DNA of 64,000 bases from Aquimarina aquimarini (GTDB lineage Bacteria; Bacteroidota; Bacteroidia; Flavobacteriales; Flavobacteriaceae): positions 1 to 64,000 of the forward strand of contig NZ_OMKE01000008.1 of the NCBI RefSeq assembly GCF_900299535.1. The letters are read 5' to 3'. This document shows, piece by piece, positions 1-8,760 of the stretch. The position numbers were made by a program, and so were the translations under genes. The notes beneath the pieces were generated by a model that worked only from the letters and a program-made list of their open reading frames with translations, had not been told where the DNA came from and did not search any database. How positions within the stretch are numbered: position 1 is the stretch's first letter; each line of letters begins with the position of its first letter.

Positions 1-1
1 T

Positions 2-1321
2 AGCAGTACTATTCATTATAGTGTACAACATAATGAGAGTGATTTTGCCTATGCAAGTAGATTATCTGCCTATTACAACCAGTGGTTTTACTATGATGGT
101 AAGCAATTGATATTTGGTAGACCCTCTACAGAAGAAATAGCATTGTCTTATGGTATTGATCTCAAAGAGTTCAGTATCAATATGGAACCTATGCCAAATA
201 ATGCTTCTTATTTCACCAATGATTATATCGCAAATAAACAACATCAGAAAAATAGCAGCGAAGTGAGCATACCTTCAGAAGGCTATCATGGCTTTGCAGA
301 TAGCAAATCTAGAGAATTATACAATAAACAAACACGCATATACAATCCCTTGTATACAGATGCTACTATGAAGCCTCGATTAGATGCTCAGGTAGAAGCC
401 TATACAAAAAGTAGAGCGATACAGCAAATTATAGCAAAAGGCGGTAGTGATAACCCAGGAGTTTGTTTGGGGCAAATCATAAGGATCAATGGTCATGGTA
501 GTTATAGAGTTACCAAAATAGTACATACCAATGTAGAAGGCGGTGTATACAAAAATGAGTTTGAGGCAGTAGATGCCAATTTTGATGCTTACCCTAAGAT
601 GGATATCTACAAATTTCCAAAAAGTGAAACACAAACCGCCACTGTAGTAGAGAATTCCGACCCAGATGGATTAGGAAGAATTAGAGTACAATTTGCATGG
701 CAGAAACCATTAGGAGAGCGTACACCTTGGTTACGTATGATAACCCCACATGCAGGCGCAGACAAAGGATTTCATTTTATCCCAGAGATCAATGAAGAGG
801 TAATGTTAGGATTTGAAGGTGGTAATGCAGAACGCCCCTTTGTACTAGGTGCTTTGTATAATGGTAGTCAAAATCCATCACCTTGGCAATCACAGAATAA
901 TGATATAAAAGCAATTAGAACAAAGAGTCAGCACACGATTACTCTAGATGATAGTAATGGGGCAGAAATGATTACTATTTCTGATAAAAGGAATAATTTA
1001 ATATGTTTAGATACTTCAAACGGACGTATTACTATATCTGCACCAGAAGAAATGATTCTTAGATCTAAAAACCTGTCTATTGAAGTAGCAGAAGATATGA
1101 ATGTAAATGTTAGTGGTTTTAAGAACGAAAATATAACTAAAGATCATAATTTAACTGCATCTAATTTATATCATACTGCTGATGAAAATATGGAAACAAA
1201 AGCAAAAAATATTGAAACCAACGCTGATAAAATTAATGCAAATAGTACTGTAGAAAATATAGAATTAAACAGTTCTAATCAAGTTGTAAATAATAGTAAT
1301 GATAAAATAAAATTATTTTAA
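2..1321 (+). CDS. vgrG: Type VI secretion spike protein VgrG (TssI), 5' end outside the window
   Basis: The reading frame is open from base 2, so the gene begins upstream of the window; 439 residues are visible. The first visible residues (QHNESDFAYASRLSAYY, then WFYYDGKQLIFGRP) match the gp27/gp44-like part of VgrG. They are followed by the gp5 OB-fold region (VENSDPDGLGRIRVQFAW, then WLRMITPHAG, FHFIPEINEEVMLGFEGG and RPFVLGALYNG) and a repetitive beta-helix needle ending in a polar Asn-rich tail. VgrG trimerises at the tip of the contractile tail and carries effectors. The next genes (a PAAR-like protein, a large unknown, lipoproteins) make this an effector-delivery cluster, probably the Bacteroidota T6SS subtype iii. 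Family assignment is secure; which effector it carries is inference. Confidence 0.93.
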   Translation, partial: SSTIHYSVQHNESDFAYASRLSAYYNQWFYYDGKQLIFGRPSTEEIALSYGIDLKEFSINMEPMPNNASYFTNDYIANKQHQKNSSEVSIPSEGYHGFADSKSRELYNKQTRIYNPLYTDATMKPRLDAQVEAYTKSRAIQQIIAKGGSDNPGVCLGQIIRINGHGSYRVTKIVHTNVEGGVYKNEFEAVDANFDAYPKMDIYKFPKSETQTATVVENSDPDGLGRIRVQFAWQKPLGERTPWLRMITPHAGADKGFHFIPEINEEVMLGFEGGNAERPFVLGALYNGSQNPSPWQSQNNDIKAIRTKSQHTITLDDSNGAEMITISDKRNNLICLDTSNGRITISAPEEMILRSKNLSIEVAEDMNVNVSGFKNENITKDHNLTASNLYHTADENMETKAKNIETNADKINANSTVENIELNSSNQVVNNSNDKIKLF

Positions 1322-1323
1322 TT

Positions 1324-1482
1324 ATGGCAGGAATGATTATTAAAACTTGTAAAAAATATATAGAAAAAGCAGAAAGTATTGTGTGGAATGCTCATGATGG
1401 CAATATCGAACTAACTACTGCCAAGAAAATTATTATGAAGGGTGAAAACGGTGGGGTTAAATTTATTAAAAAAGGATTGTAA
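1324..1482 (+). CDS. Small 52-residue protein between VgrG and the next T6SS-cluster gene
   Basis: This short ORF starts 2 bases after the vgrG stop and ends 2 bases before the next start, so it fits tightly in the operon. It begins MAGMIIKTCKKYIEKAE and ends in a Lys-rich tail (VKFIKKGL). The stretch around residues 24-40 (NAHDGNIELTTAKKIIMKG) resembles the repeated beta-helix turns at VgrG C-termini, so it may be a detached needle or adaptor piece. There is no signal peptide or membrane segment. I do not recognise a family. Its reality rests on tight spacing and coding-like sequence. Confidence 0.6.
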   Translation: MAGMIIKTCKKYIEKAESIVWNAHDGNIELTTAKKIIMKGENGGVKFIKKGL

Positions 1483-1484
1483 TA

Positions 1485-2438
1485 ATGAAACGAAGGTTGT
1501 CATTTTTAAATGAAGAAGATCTCCCCGAGTACTCTAATACTATTAATAAAAAGAAAGAAAAAGTGATAACAATTTCTCAGGGTAACTATTCTTCTTTAAT
1601 TGTATCACCAATAGATGCTCCTGGGATTTGTTATCTACCTTATTTAACCAAAGAGGCAAATCTTACATATGGAGTTAGAATTATTCAAGAAGAAAATAAT
1701 TCAAAAGCTCAACAGCTTGATTTTGAAACTAAAATACAGACAACCCATACTAAAGAGGGAGAATATTGTTATCAAATAAATAAAAGTGACATTTACATAA
1801 ACAACGAACTACCAAATACGACTATAGAAGAATTAGCAAATATCTGTGGAGGAGTTCTGTACCCTATTGTAATTGGTTTTTTGGACTACAAAATAAAAAA
1901 TCCTATAGAAATTAAGGAACGATGGAATAAGCTAAAAAAAGAAATATTAAATAAGTTTCAAGGAGAATACGTCGCTAAGTATGTAACAGCCACAGGAAAG
2001 ATAATAGAAAATGTAAATTCTATGAATAGAGCTTTAGGACAAGATATTTTCTTATCTCTATTAAAACATATTGCTGAAACTAGAGCGTATGACAAGAATC
2101 TAAAATCTGAAGTAGTATTTAATTTTCCTATAATTCCTTTTACAAATTCAATACGATATGTGGGGGTACAAACTGTGCAAAAATATTATACAGAATATAA
2201 TACAGTAAAAGTAGAATATAAAGGAGAAATAGCAGATAATAGAAGCATAGTGGATCTTAAAAATAAAAAAAGATTTAATATGCAGGTTTCTAAAGAAAAA
2301 ACAATTCCTCAAGGTAATTGTAATCTACAATATGATCTGGATAGAAAAACAGGGATGCTTAAATTCTGTAGGTCTACAGTAACGATAAATCTAGATGGAA
2401 ATAACATTTCTACTACCATAATAATTAATGAATTGTAA
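1485..2438 (+). CDS. Uncharacterised 317-residue protein of the VgrG cluster
   Basis: I do not recognise a family. It is a soluble protein with no signal peptide or transmembrane segment and a charged N-terminus (MKRRLSFLNEEDLPEYSN). Beta-rich stretches lie at roughly residues 25-65 (ITISQGNYSSLIVSPIDAPG) and at the C-terminus (GMLKFCRSTVTINLDGN), with a helical Lys-rich middle. It sits between VgrG and the PAAR-like protein, co-directional, with gaps of 2 and 14 bases, so a role in loading or assembling the spike tip is possible. That is inference from position only. Confidence 0.75.
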   Translation: MKRRLSFLNEEDLPEYSNTINKKKEKVITISQGNYSSLIVSPIDAPGICYLPYLTKEANLTYGVRIIQEENNSKAQQLDFETKIQTTHTKEGEYCYQINKSDIYINNELPNTTIEELANICGGVLYPIVIGFLDYKIKNPIEIKERWNKLKKEILNKFQGEYVAKYVTATGKIIENVNSMNRALGQDIFLSLLKHIAETRAYDKNLKSEVVFNFPIIPFTNSIRYVGVQTVQKYYTEYNTVKVEYKGEIADNRSIVDLKNKKRFNMQVSKEKTIPQGNCNLQYDLDRKTGMLKFCRSTVTINLDGNNISTTIIINEL

Positions 2439-2452
2439 AACTAAATAAAAAT

Positions 2453-2941
2453 ATGAGTGTAACAGGACATATAGTATGTAATGGAGCATTATGCCAGTGT
2501 AAAAACGGTTTTACTCCTGATAAATTAAAAGTGTTGAGTGCTCCCAATGAATATGTGAATGATGCAGAAGGAGCTGAGAAATTAATTGCTTCTACTATGG
2601 ATATAGGTATTCCATTAGAAAAAGGTACTTTTGGTCAATGCAAACTACAGCCAAGCTCTAGTGGATATTTACCTTGTATTCCTAGTATAACTACTTGGCA
2701 AGATTTTTATGATAAAGTAACTTTAAGTAATCAAGGACAAGTACTCGTAGAGGATAGCAAAGGAATATGCGCAATTGCGGGCACTCCTTGTGTTGAATTT
2801 ATAATGCATGGGCAACAACCATCTGTATCTAACACAGAAGTACAAGAAGCAAATGAGATTGTACAAAGTCAACTAAATCCACTTATTGACCCAAATAGAA
2901 TAGAAAATATAGACCCTTTTGGATGTATTCAACTAAGTTAA
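2453..2941 (+). CDS. PAAR-like protein (DUF4280 family), T6SS spike tip
   Basis: 162 residues with the pattern of DUF4280 PAAR-like proteins: a short N-terminal start (MSVTGHIVCNGALCQCKNG) with clustered Cys, a second Cys pair in the middle (FGQCKLQPSSSGYLPC) and a third cluster (GICAIAGTPCVEF). These proteins are thought to cap the VgrG trimer with a metal-stabilised beta cone and link it to effectors. It lies 10 bases before the large 1051-residue gene, the usual arrangement of a tip protein before its cargo. Family assignment is confident; that it sharpens this particular VgrG is inference. Confidence 0.85.
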   Translation: MSVTGHIVCNGALCQCKNGFTPDKLKVLSAPNEYVNDAEGAEKLIASTMDIGIPLEKGTFGQCKLQPSSSGYLPCIPSITTWQDFYDKVTLSNQGQVLVEDSKGICAIAGTPCVEFIMHGQQPSVSNTEVQEANEIVQSQLNPLIDPNRIENIDPFGCIQLS

Positions 2942-2951
2942 TATTTATACA

Positions 2952-5900
2952 ATGATTAGAGGTTTTGGTATACGAGTTATAGAAGAGGACTTAAAAAATC
3001 CCGAAAAAGTAGTAAGTTGGAATGAAACGAATAGACATCTGATATTAAAAGATAGCGCAAAGATAAAACTTGAACTATACCAAACTGAAGCAATGGTGTC
3101 TGCTCTGGGAAAAGATTTATTTCAAGGTTTTTTATGGGATCTTTGGGATATTGAATCAGGAACATCTTTTCAATGGCAAAAAACAGTAGATGGGATTGAT
3201 AAAAAACCCACTGATAGAGCTAGTAGAAAAACAGTTTCAATTGCTGTAAATGAAGGGTATAAGTCAAAACAAGGATATTGGATAGAAGCTTTTAAAGAAA
3301 CTTCGAATTTTGAGACTGGTTGTTACACTACAGATAATTTAAGTATGATTATCTCTTTTGAACCACCACCGCCAACTGTAAAAGCTACTTGGCTAAACCC
3401 AGATGGTAGTGAGATAACAGAAGAAAAGTATCTGGGGCAATGGGTTTTGTTAAAGTTAGAGACAACAGGACTCAATGAAGAGTTAGTTAAGGTTTCTATA
3501 TGGGACGACCGTTGGGGGGATACTAGTTTACTCTATGAAGACGAGGGAGAAATACATTCTAGAGAAAGAATAACTAATCATAACAGAAAAAATGGAGAAG
3601 AAGTTGTTAGATGGAAAGGTACTTCAATACATGATCGTTTAGTATTTCCTGATAATTATGATATTTTTCAAAAATATAACCAAACTATTGGTGTAGATGG
3701 AACACTTACTTTTTTGATCTCTTTAAGTGAAACTTGGGGAAAACACAAAACAATGTGGGGGGACTCTATAGAGTTAAGAATATTGGTAGATCATCCTAGA
3801 TTAGAAAAATATGCAATACGCGAAGTGATGCTTGGTTTAAAACCAAACCGATATGACCCAAATTATATTTCAGAACCTTTACAAGTAAGATTACCAAAAC
3901 CATATGAACTAGAGGAATCTAGACCAGATTATGATCCCAAAACAGTAATCATTGAAGATAGCGTTCTTAAGGAAGCTAAAGGAACAGAACCTTGTCATTA
4001 TAAGTATATAGAGATTAGCGAATTTAATTTAGATTCAAAAACCAAAAAAGACAAAAAGCAGAGAACATATGTAGCTTTTGAAGAAGAACCACTTAATAAA
4101 CCTGTTTTTGAACCTTATGAAGTTGTAACAGGAGGTAATGGACATAGAAGAAAAGTAATTATAGATTTGATAAATTCTGATGATAAAGAAGGCACAATGC
4201 CAAAAGCTTGTGTCTCAGAAAATGTCCCAAAAACAACCACAGGAAATGCGCATAAAGATAATATGCTTGTTTTTAATATAGCTGATGAGTTCATTAAAAG
4301 AGTAATCGAATCAGATAAAAAAAATGAGATAGGTAACTTTCTTGAAGAACAGCTAAAAAAAATGTCTACAGAGCTTGGATATAATGTGAGCACAAATAAT
4401 GTAACTTTAAAAAGGACTAATGAAGGACAAATAGTAGATGACAAGATAGTAGAAGTATTAGAACATACAGAAACAAAGCTTGTTTTTTATGCTTTATATC
4501 CATACAATACCGATTCTATAAAGTTATGGGGGCTATCAACACCTCTGCCGTTTATATTACGATATTTATGGACAGGAGGTATCAAGCCACACCCATATTC
4601 AATCACTGCGCAGAGTTGTAGGTATAATCGAGGTATTATAATCAATACATATCCTAATGTAAAATGGTCGGTATACCTTAACCTTAACCAGGTAGACAAA
4701 TCAAAACAAATGGGGTGGGGTAATAGTACAAGACAAACCAATAAAGAAAAAGAGAATGCTACCAAAGGATTTATAAAAAGTGGTGATGGTTCTTGGGATT
4801 TTGGGCTAAAAGTGGCTTTCAATCGTAATAAAGAGTATGGTGAGTTTTCTGATAAAACTGCTTTTGCAAAACAAGATGAATATGATCTCTCTGCCCCTTT
4901 CAAAAAAGTGATAAGTCCTATTATGGATAACTTTAATGATATTGGTGGATTTATCAAAGAGACCATATTAGGGAACAAAAAAGACCCTGAATCTGATCAT
5001 GATGAACCTGATGAGAAACATCAAGAAGCTCTAAGAAAAGCAAAAAAAGCTGCAAGAAAAAAAGAAAAAGAAGATCAGATAAAAATTAACAATCAACCCG
5101 ATGTAAAAAAGGCGTTAGACAAATTACAGGATAATGAAAAAGAAATAAAGCATCTAAAAAACAAGAATTATCCTAGAGATAAATATCCATCACAAAAAGC
5201 ACTTGATAAACAAAGATCAAAGGATAAAGAAAAATTATTAAAACGATACAGAAATCGTGATAACCTACAACAAAGCTTAAAAAAGAAAGGAGAAAAAGCA
5301 GGGATCGATATCAATCGTAATTTAGTTACTTTCAGAATTATCTACCCTAGTCTATCCTTTGCCTTTGATTGGTATCTAAAAGGAACCAAAACTACCAATG
5401 CCAATATTACCACAAATATGGGACATAAGGTAGGTACTGTAGTTAGAGGTAAAATAAGTGCAAGTCCTCTAATAGGATTAGAAATTAAATTAGATTTTCT
5501 GGCATTAGCACAAAGAGCACATCCAGCAGTGTTAGCATTAATTGCAGCTGCTGATATTGCGATGAGTATGATGGGAGATGGTAGTGCTATTACTTGTGAT
5601 CTAACAGCTACAGGTACTTTTGGGGGATATATACAAGGAGAAATCAATACCCTTACAGGAGAAAATAGTTTTGAACCTGATACCGCAAAATCATCTGGTG
5701 CAGAAGTCGCTACCCTAAAAGGAAACCTAACCATAAAGCTAGAAGCCAGTATTAAAGCTGTAAAAACAGCTCGTGTCTTAAAGCATCAAGTAATACTTAC
5801 AGGAGCAATAGGGATTAGTGCTACCGCATCAGATTCTGTTCATGCCAAAATTGCAGCTGATCAAAAAGGATTTTATATGGATATAAAGAATACCTTTGAA

Positions 5901-6107
5901 GGACTTGAACTAATTGGGTACGCCGTTGCAGAGGTTAAAGTTTCAAAAGGTGAAGAAAAAGGAGAACGTGTTGAAGAAACCACTTCAGGAAATTCAAAAG
6001 AACCCTCTAAAGAGAAGAAAGTAGGCGGTAAATCAGAGTTTAAGTATCGAGTGATTGATAAGCAAGAAGCACAACCTATAACTAAATTTTATTTTAACGA
6101 TAATTAA
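2952..6107 (+). CDS. Large 1051-residue protein downstream of the PAAR-like gene, putative T6SS cargo or effector
   Basis: No enzymatic family is recognised. In order: an N-terminal part (about 1-130) of mixed sequence; a beta-rich, Ig-like stretch starting near residue 135 (after EPPPPTVKATW) that resembles modules seen in Bacteroidota effector-cluster proteins; a middle beta region to about 650; a very charged Lys/Glu-rich helical linker (about 690-790); then a C-terminal part (about 800-1010) rich in Gly, Ala, Thr and Ser with a hydrophobic segment (HPAVLALIAAADIAMSMMGD). There is no signal peptide. Size, position after the spike-tip gene and downstream lipoproteins suggest a delivered effector whose C-terminal half may act on membranes. 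That function is inference. Confidence 0.65.
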   Translation: MIRGFGIRVIEEDLKNPEKVVSWNETNRHLILKDSAKIKLELYQTEAMVSALGKDLFQGFLWDLWDIESGTSFQWQKTVDGIDKKPTDRASRKTVSIAVNEGYKSKQGYWIEAFKETSNFETGCYTTDNLSMIISFEPPPPTVKATWLNPDGSEITEEKYLGQWVLLKLETTGLNEELVKVSIWDDRWGDTSLLYEDEGEIHSRERITNHNRKNGEEVVRWKGTSIHDRLVFPDNYDIFQKYNQTIGVDGTLTFLISLSETWGKHKTMWGDSIELRILVDHPRLEKYAIREVMLGLKPNRYDPNYISEPLQVRLPKPYELEESRPDYDPKTVIIEDSVLKEAKGTEPCHYKYIEISEFNLDSKTKKDKKQRTYVAFEEEPLNKPVFEPYEVVTGGNGHRRKVIIDLINSDDKEGTMPKACVSENVPKTTTGNAHKDNMLVFNIADEFIKRVIESDKKNEIGNFLEEQLKKMSTELGYNVSTNNVTLKRTNEGQIVDDKIVEVLEHTETKLVFYALYPYNTDSIKLWGLSTPLPFILRYLWTGGIKPHPYSITAQSCRYNRGIIINTYPNVKWSVYLNLNQVDKSKQMGWGNSTRQTNKEKENATKGFIKSGDGSWDFGLKVAFNRNKEYGEFSDKTAFAKQDEYDLSAPFKKVISPIMDNFNDIGGFIKETILGNKKDPESDHDEPDEKHQEALRKAKKAARKKEKEDQIKINNQPDVKKALDKLQDNEKEIKHLKNKNYPRDKYPSQKALDKQRSKDKEKLLKRYRNRDNLQQSLKKKGEKAGIDINRNLVTFRIIYPSLSFAFDWYLKGTKTTNANITTNMGHKVGTVVRGKISASPLIGLEIKLDFLALAQRAHPAVLALIAAADIAMSMMGDGSAITCDLTATGTFGGYIQGEINTLTGENSFEPDTAKSSGAEVATLKGNLTIKLEASIKAVKTARVLKHQVILTGAIGISATASDSVHAKIAADQKGFYMDIKNTFEGLELIGYAVAEVKVSKGEEKGERVEETTSGNSKEPSKEKKVGGKSEFKYRVIDKQEAQPITKFYFNDN

Positions 6108-6109
6108 TT

Positions 6110-7087
6110 ATGAAAAACCTAATCATCTGCTTACTAGCCATAAATATAAGCAGTTGCGCACAACAAAAGGAAACTAAAGAAATGACACAAAAAATAAGCC
6201 AAGTCTATAAAGAAGTACAATATAGAAATGAAGCCATTAACTATCATGCTGATTTTTATAGTAGTGATTGTAGTTTTGAACTTTTGGTAAATGATATGGA
6301 AGTGTACACCTACTACGATACTGGAGGTATCGGTACTAGTTTTCCTATCAATTATGATATTCTTAAGCCAGGATTACAAACCTATACCATACGTTTATAT
6401 CCTCAAAAGAAACAAGATGGTACTTTTATGGATAGTTTGGTAAAAAAAACATCTTTTAAATTAGTGGTATCGGGTGTACGTTTTAAAGAAGGAGGTGGGA
6501 TCGATACTTTGGATGAAGGATTTACCTTTACCACCCCTACCATAAAGGGAACTAATGACGAGGGGGCAGAAAATGTACCCATCTTTGCAGGGCACGGATT
6601 ACCTTATGTAGAGTACACAGGTACATTTGAGGCAAAAGTACCCTATACCATGACAGGGTGGTCAGAATCACAAGATTTGACCAAAGAAGATCCTGATATA
6701 TTATTAGATGAAGTAATTACCATACATGAAAAATATGGACAAGCGATTGTGGATAAAGATGAAGAAACCTTATTTTCTATGATTTATACCAAACAAAAAG
6801 AAATGGCACAAGCAGTATATGCTGATAGCTTATCCGTAAAAGAAGATTTAGATAATTACAAGAAATATTTTGAATTAAAAGGTGTTAAAACAGAACCTCT
6901 AGAAAATTATAAAATGCAATTTTATGGTAATGGAAGAGTAGTGACATTAATGAGAATTGATAATAACCTTAAAGGAAAAAATGCTATGCGAATCAAATAT
7001 ATAAAGGGGGATTATTACTATAGAACATCATTAATAATTAATCTTCACCGTCCAAAAACAGGAGGGCCATTAGAAATTATTAGATAA
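6110..7087 (+). CDS. Lipoprotein, 325 residues, candidate partner or immunity protein of the large T6SS protein
   Basis: It starts with a clear lipoprotein signal (MKNLIICLLAINISSC, lipobox ending at Cys16, followed by AQQKE), so the mature protein is lipid-anchored. It begins 2 bases after the 1051-residue gene and its stop overlaps the next start (TAATG). The body is beta-rich in the first half (VNDMEVYTYYDTGG) and helical in the second (about 200-270, with Glu/Asp-rich helices). No family is recognised. A periplasm-facing lipoprotein immediately after a putative effector fits an immunity role, but nothing in the sequence proves it. Confidence 0.65.
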   Translation: MKNLIICLLAINISSCAQQKETKEMTQKISQVYKEVQYRNEAINYHADFYSSDCSFELLVNDMEVYTYYDTGGIGTSFPINYDILKPGLQTYTIRLYPQKKQDGTFMDSLVKKTSFKLVVSGVRFKEGGGIDTLDEGFTFTTPTIKGTNDEGAENVPIFAGHGLPYVEYTGTFEAKVPYTMTGWSESQDLTKEDPDILLDEVITIHEKYGQAIVDKDEETLFSMIYTKQKEMAQAVYADSLSVKEDLDNYKKYFELKGVKTEPLENYKMQFYGNGRVVTLMRIDNNLKGKNAMRIKYIKGDYYYRTSLIINLHRPKTGGPLEIIR

Positions 7088-7749
7088 TGAAATCGATATA
7101 TAAATTACTTGTTTTTTCAGGGTTATGTTGTTGCCTAAGTGGTTGCGCACAACAAGAAGATAAATCCTTATTGTTTTCATGCTTTGATAGTGAGAAAACC
7201 AGTGAAGAATGGTTTTCTTATTTAGAAAAAGAATTGGTAGCAAATGAAATAATTAATAAGAGAAGTGAAATTTATTGGGATTTGTATACAATCTCTCTAT
7301 TTAATAATTATGATAGAGAGTTTGATTCTTCTCAAGTAGAAATAATAAATAAAATATACCATAATAATCAAATCACAACGCAATTTCTTGCAGAAAATGA
7401 TCATTGTTTTCAAAAGAAATCCAAAAGAATTAGGGAACTTAGTATTTTTAAACAACTAGCCAAAGCTGATGTAATATTCTTCAAAAAAATTGATTCTTTA
7501 AGAATGAATAGTAAAATTGAATTTAAAACAAAAAAAGAAGAATATAAGTTTTATAAAGCCATAGTTAAGGAGGTATATTCTGATACATATTTTAAAGATG
7601 AAAATTTTAAGATTTTTCTATTAATGGAGCTGTATTATTATTTCAATAAAGAAGACCTTAAAATATTAAAAAACCAAAGAAAAAAATTAGGTCAATTAGA
7701 AGATGGGGAAGAAACTGTTCCAGTCATGGATGATGAAAATCATCATTAG
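7087..7749 (+). CDS. Lipoprotein, 220 residues, helical, in the T6SS cluster
   Basis: The start overlaps the preceding stop by one base. The signal peptide ends in a lipobox (LCCCLSGC) followed by AQQED, very like the preceding lipoprotein's junction (SSC-AQQKE), which suggests a shared processing context. The mature part is almost all predicted helix, rich in Lys, Glu and aromatic residues, ending in an acidic His-containing tail (DDENHH). No family is recognised. A second immunity or accessory lipoprotein is possible by position. Confidence 0.6.
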   Translation: MKSIYKLLVFSGLCCCLSGCAQQEDKSLLFSCFDSEKTSEEWFSYLEKELVANEIINKRSEIYWDLYTISLFNNYDREFDSSQVEIINKIYHNNQITTQFLAENDHCFQKKSKRIRELSIFKQLAKADVIFFKKIDSLRMNSKIEFKTKKEEYKFYKAIVKEVYSDTYFKDENFKIFLLMELYYYFNKEDLKILKNQRKKLGQLEDGEETVPVMDDENHH

Positions 7750-7806
7750 AAGAAAAATATTCCTTTAAAATGGGCAAATCATTTTTGTTGCTAACATTAT
7801 AAAATT

Positions 7807-8538
7807 ATGATATCGTTTATTATAATTACTCTTGTATCATTGCTGTTAGCGATAGGTTTGTATTCAAAAATTCCCAAAAAATGGTTGTTCTTCTCATCTA
7901 GACTAGGCAATATAATTTATATTTTTGTGATGTATTTTATTGCTATCGGATATTGTTATTTGTTATTTCCTGTTTTTTTAAGCAAGTTATCTGATCAGTT
8001 AACGTTAAAGGTACGGGAAGGAGAAATAATTGATATCTATAGTGTTTGGGATGAGTCTACAGAAAATTATGAACAAAAAGTCATTGTGAAAACTGTAATA
8101 GTTTCAGGAGTGACACAAGAAATTGATCAATCTCCATATAGGACATACACTATTGGTGATTCTATTAAATTAGCTTATAATGAAGAAAAAGATAAATTAA
8201 TTGAAGTATCATTAAGTTCAAAAATAACCAGTAGCTTATTCATTATATCTTGTTTGTGGGTTCTTTTTATAATTATTTGTAGTATTCTATATATACTAAA
8301 TTTTTTATCTGGCAAAACGATAATCAAAAAAACTCAATTCTTAGCTCTGAAAATATTTCTTCCTTTTATCTTTTTAAGTATTATTACTATTTGTATATAC
8401 TATATTATAAAACTTTTATTCGGTATAACCTCCTCTGAGAATAGAATAATATATTCATTACTTAGTATTTTCTTTTTAATTTTATTTTCTTGGGTAAGTT
8501 GGGCGTATCGTAAAGTGATTATAGAAGAAAAAAAGTAG
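7807..8538 (+). CDS. Integral membrane protein with a DUF3592-like extracytoplasmic domain
   Basis: 243 residues. There are two N-terminal membrane segments (about 2-18 and 28-58), a soluble domain (about 65-140) with the DUF3592 pattern (EGEIIDIYSVWDESTENYEQ, then TYTIGDSIKLAYNEEKDKLIEVS), and three further hydrophobic segments (about 143-165, 183-200, 212-232). Function is unknown for the family. A diverged, truncated copy of the region encoding about residues 120-160 lies at 11303-11425, so this gene was once duplicated locally. It is the last co-directional gene of the T6SS-associated run. Confidence 0.65.
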   Translation: MISFIIITLVSLLLAIGLYSKIPKKWLFFSSRLGNIIYIFVMYFIAIGYCYLLFPVFLSKLSDQLTLKVREGEIIDIYSVWDESTENYEQKVIVKTVIVSGVTQEIDQSPYRTYTIGDSIKLAYNEEKDKLIEVSLSSKITSSLFIISCLWVLFIIICSILYILNFLSGKTIIKKTQFLALKIFLPFIFLSIITICIYYIIKLLFGITSSENRIIYSLLSIFFLILFSWVSWAYRKVIIEEKK

Positions 8539-8760
8539 TATAGACTTTCTATGCTCCGTTTTTGGATAGGTTTTGAGAAAGAGGTTAACTCTTCTCCTGT
8601 CTTGAATTGTTTTAGAAATTCGTCGTTTAATAAATCTTCTTTGTTTATTGTATGTAAAATTTAAAATTAATCAACAAAATATCAAAGGTTACTACCCTCG
8701 ATATTTTAAACTTTACACACTTAGTGAGATACTATCTATCAAAATTTAATTCTAGTTGTT

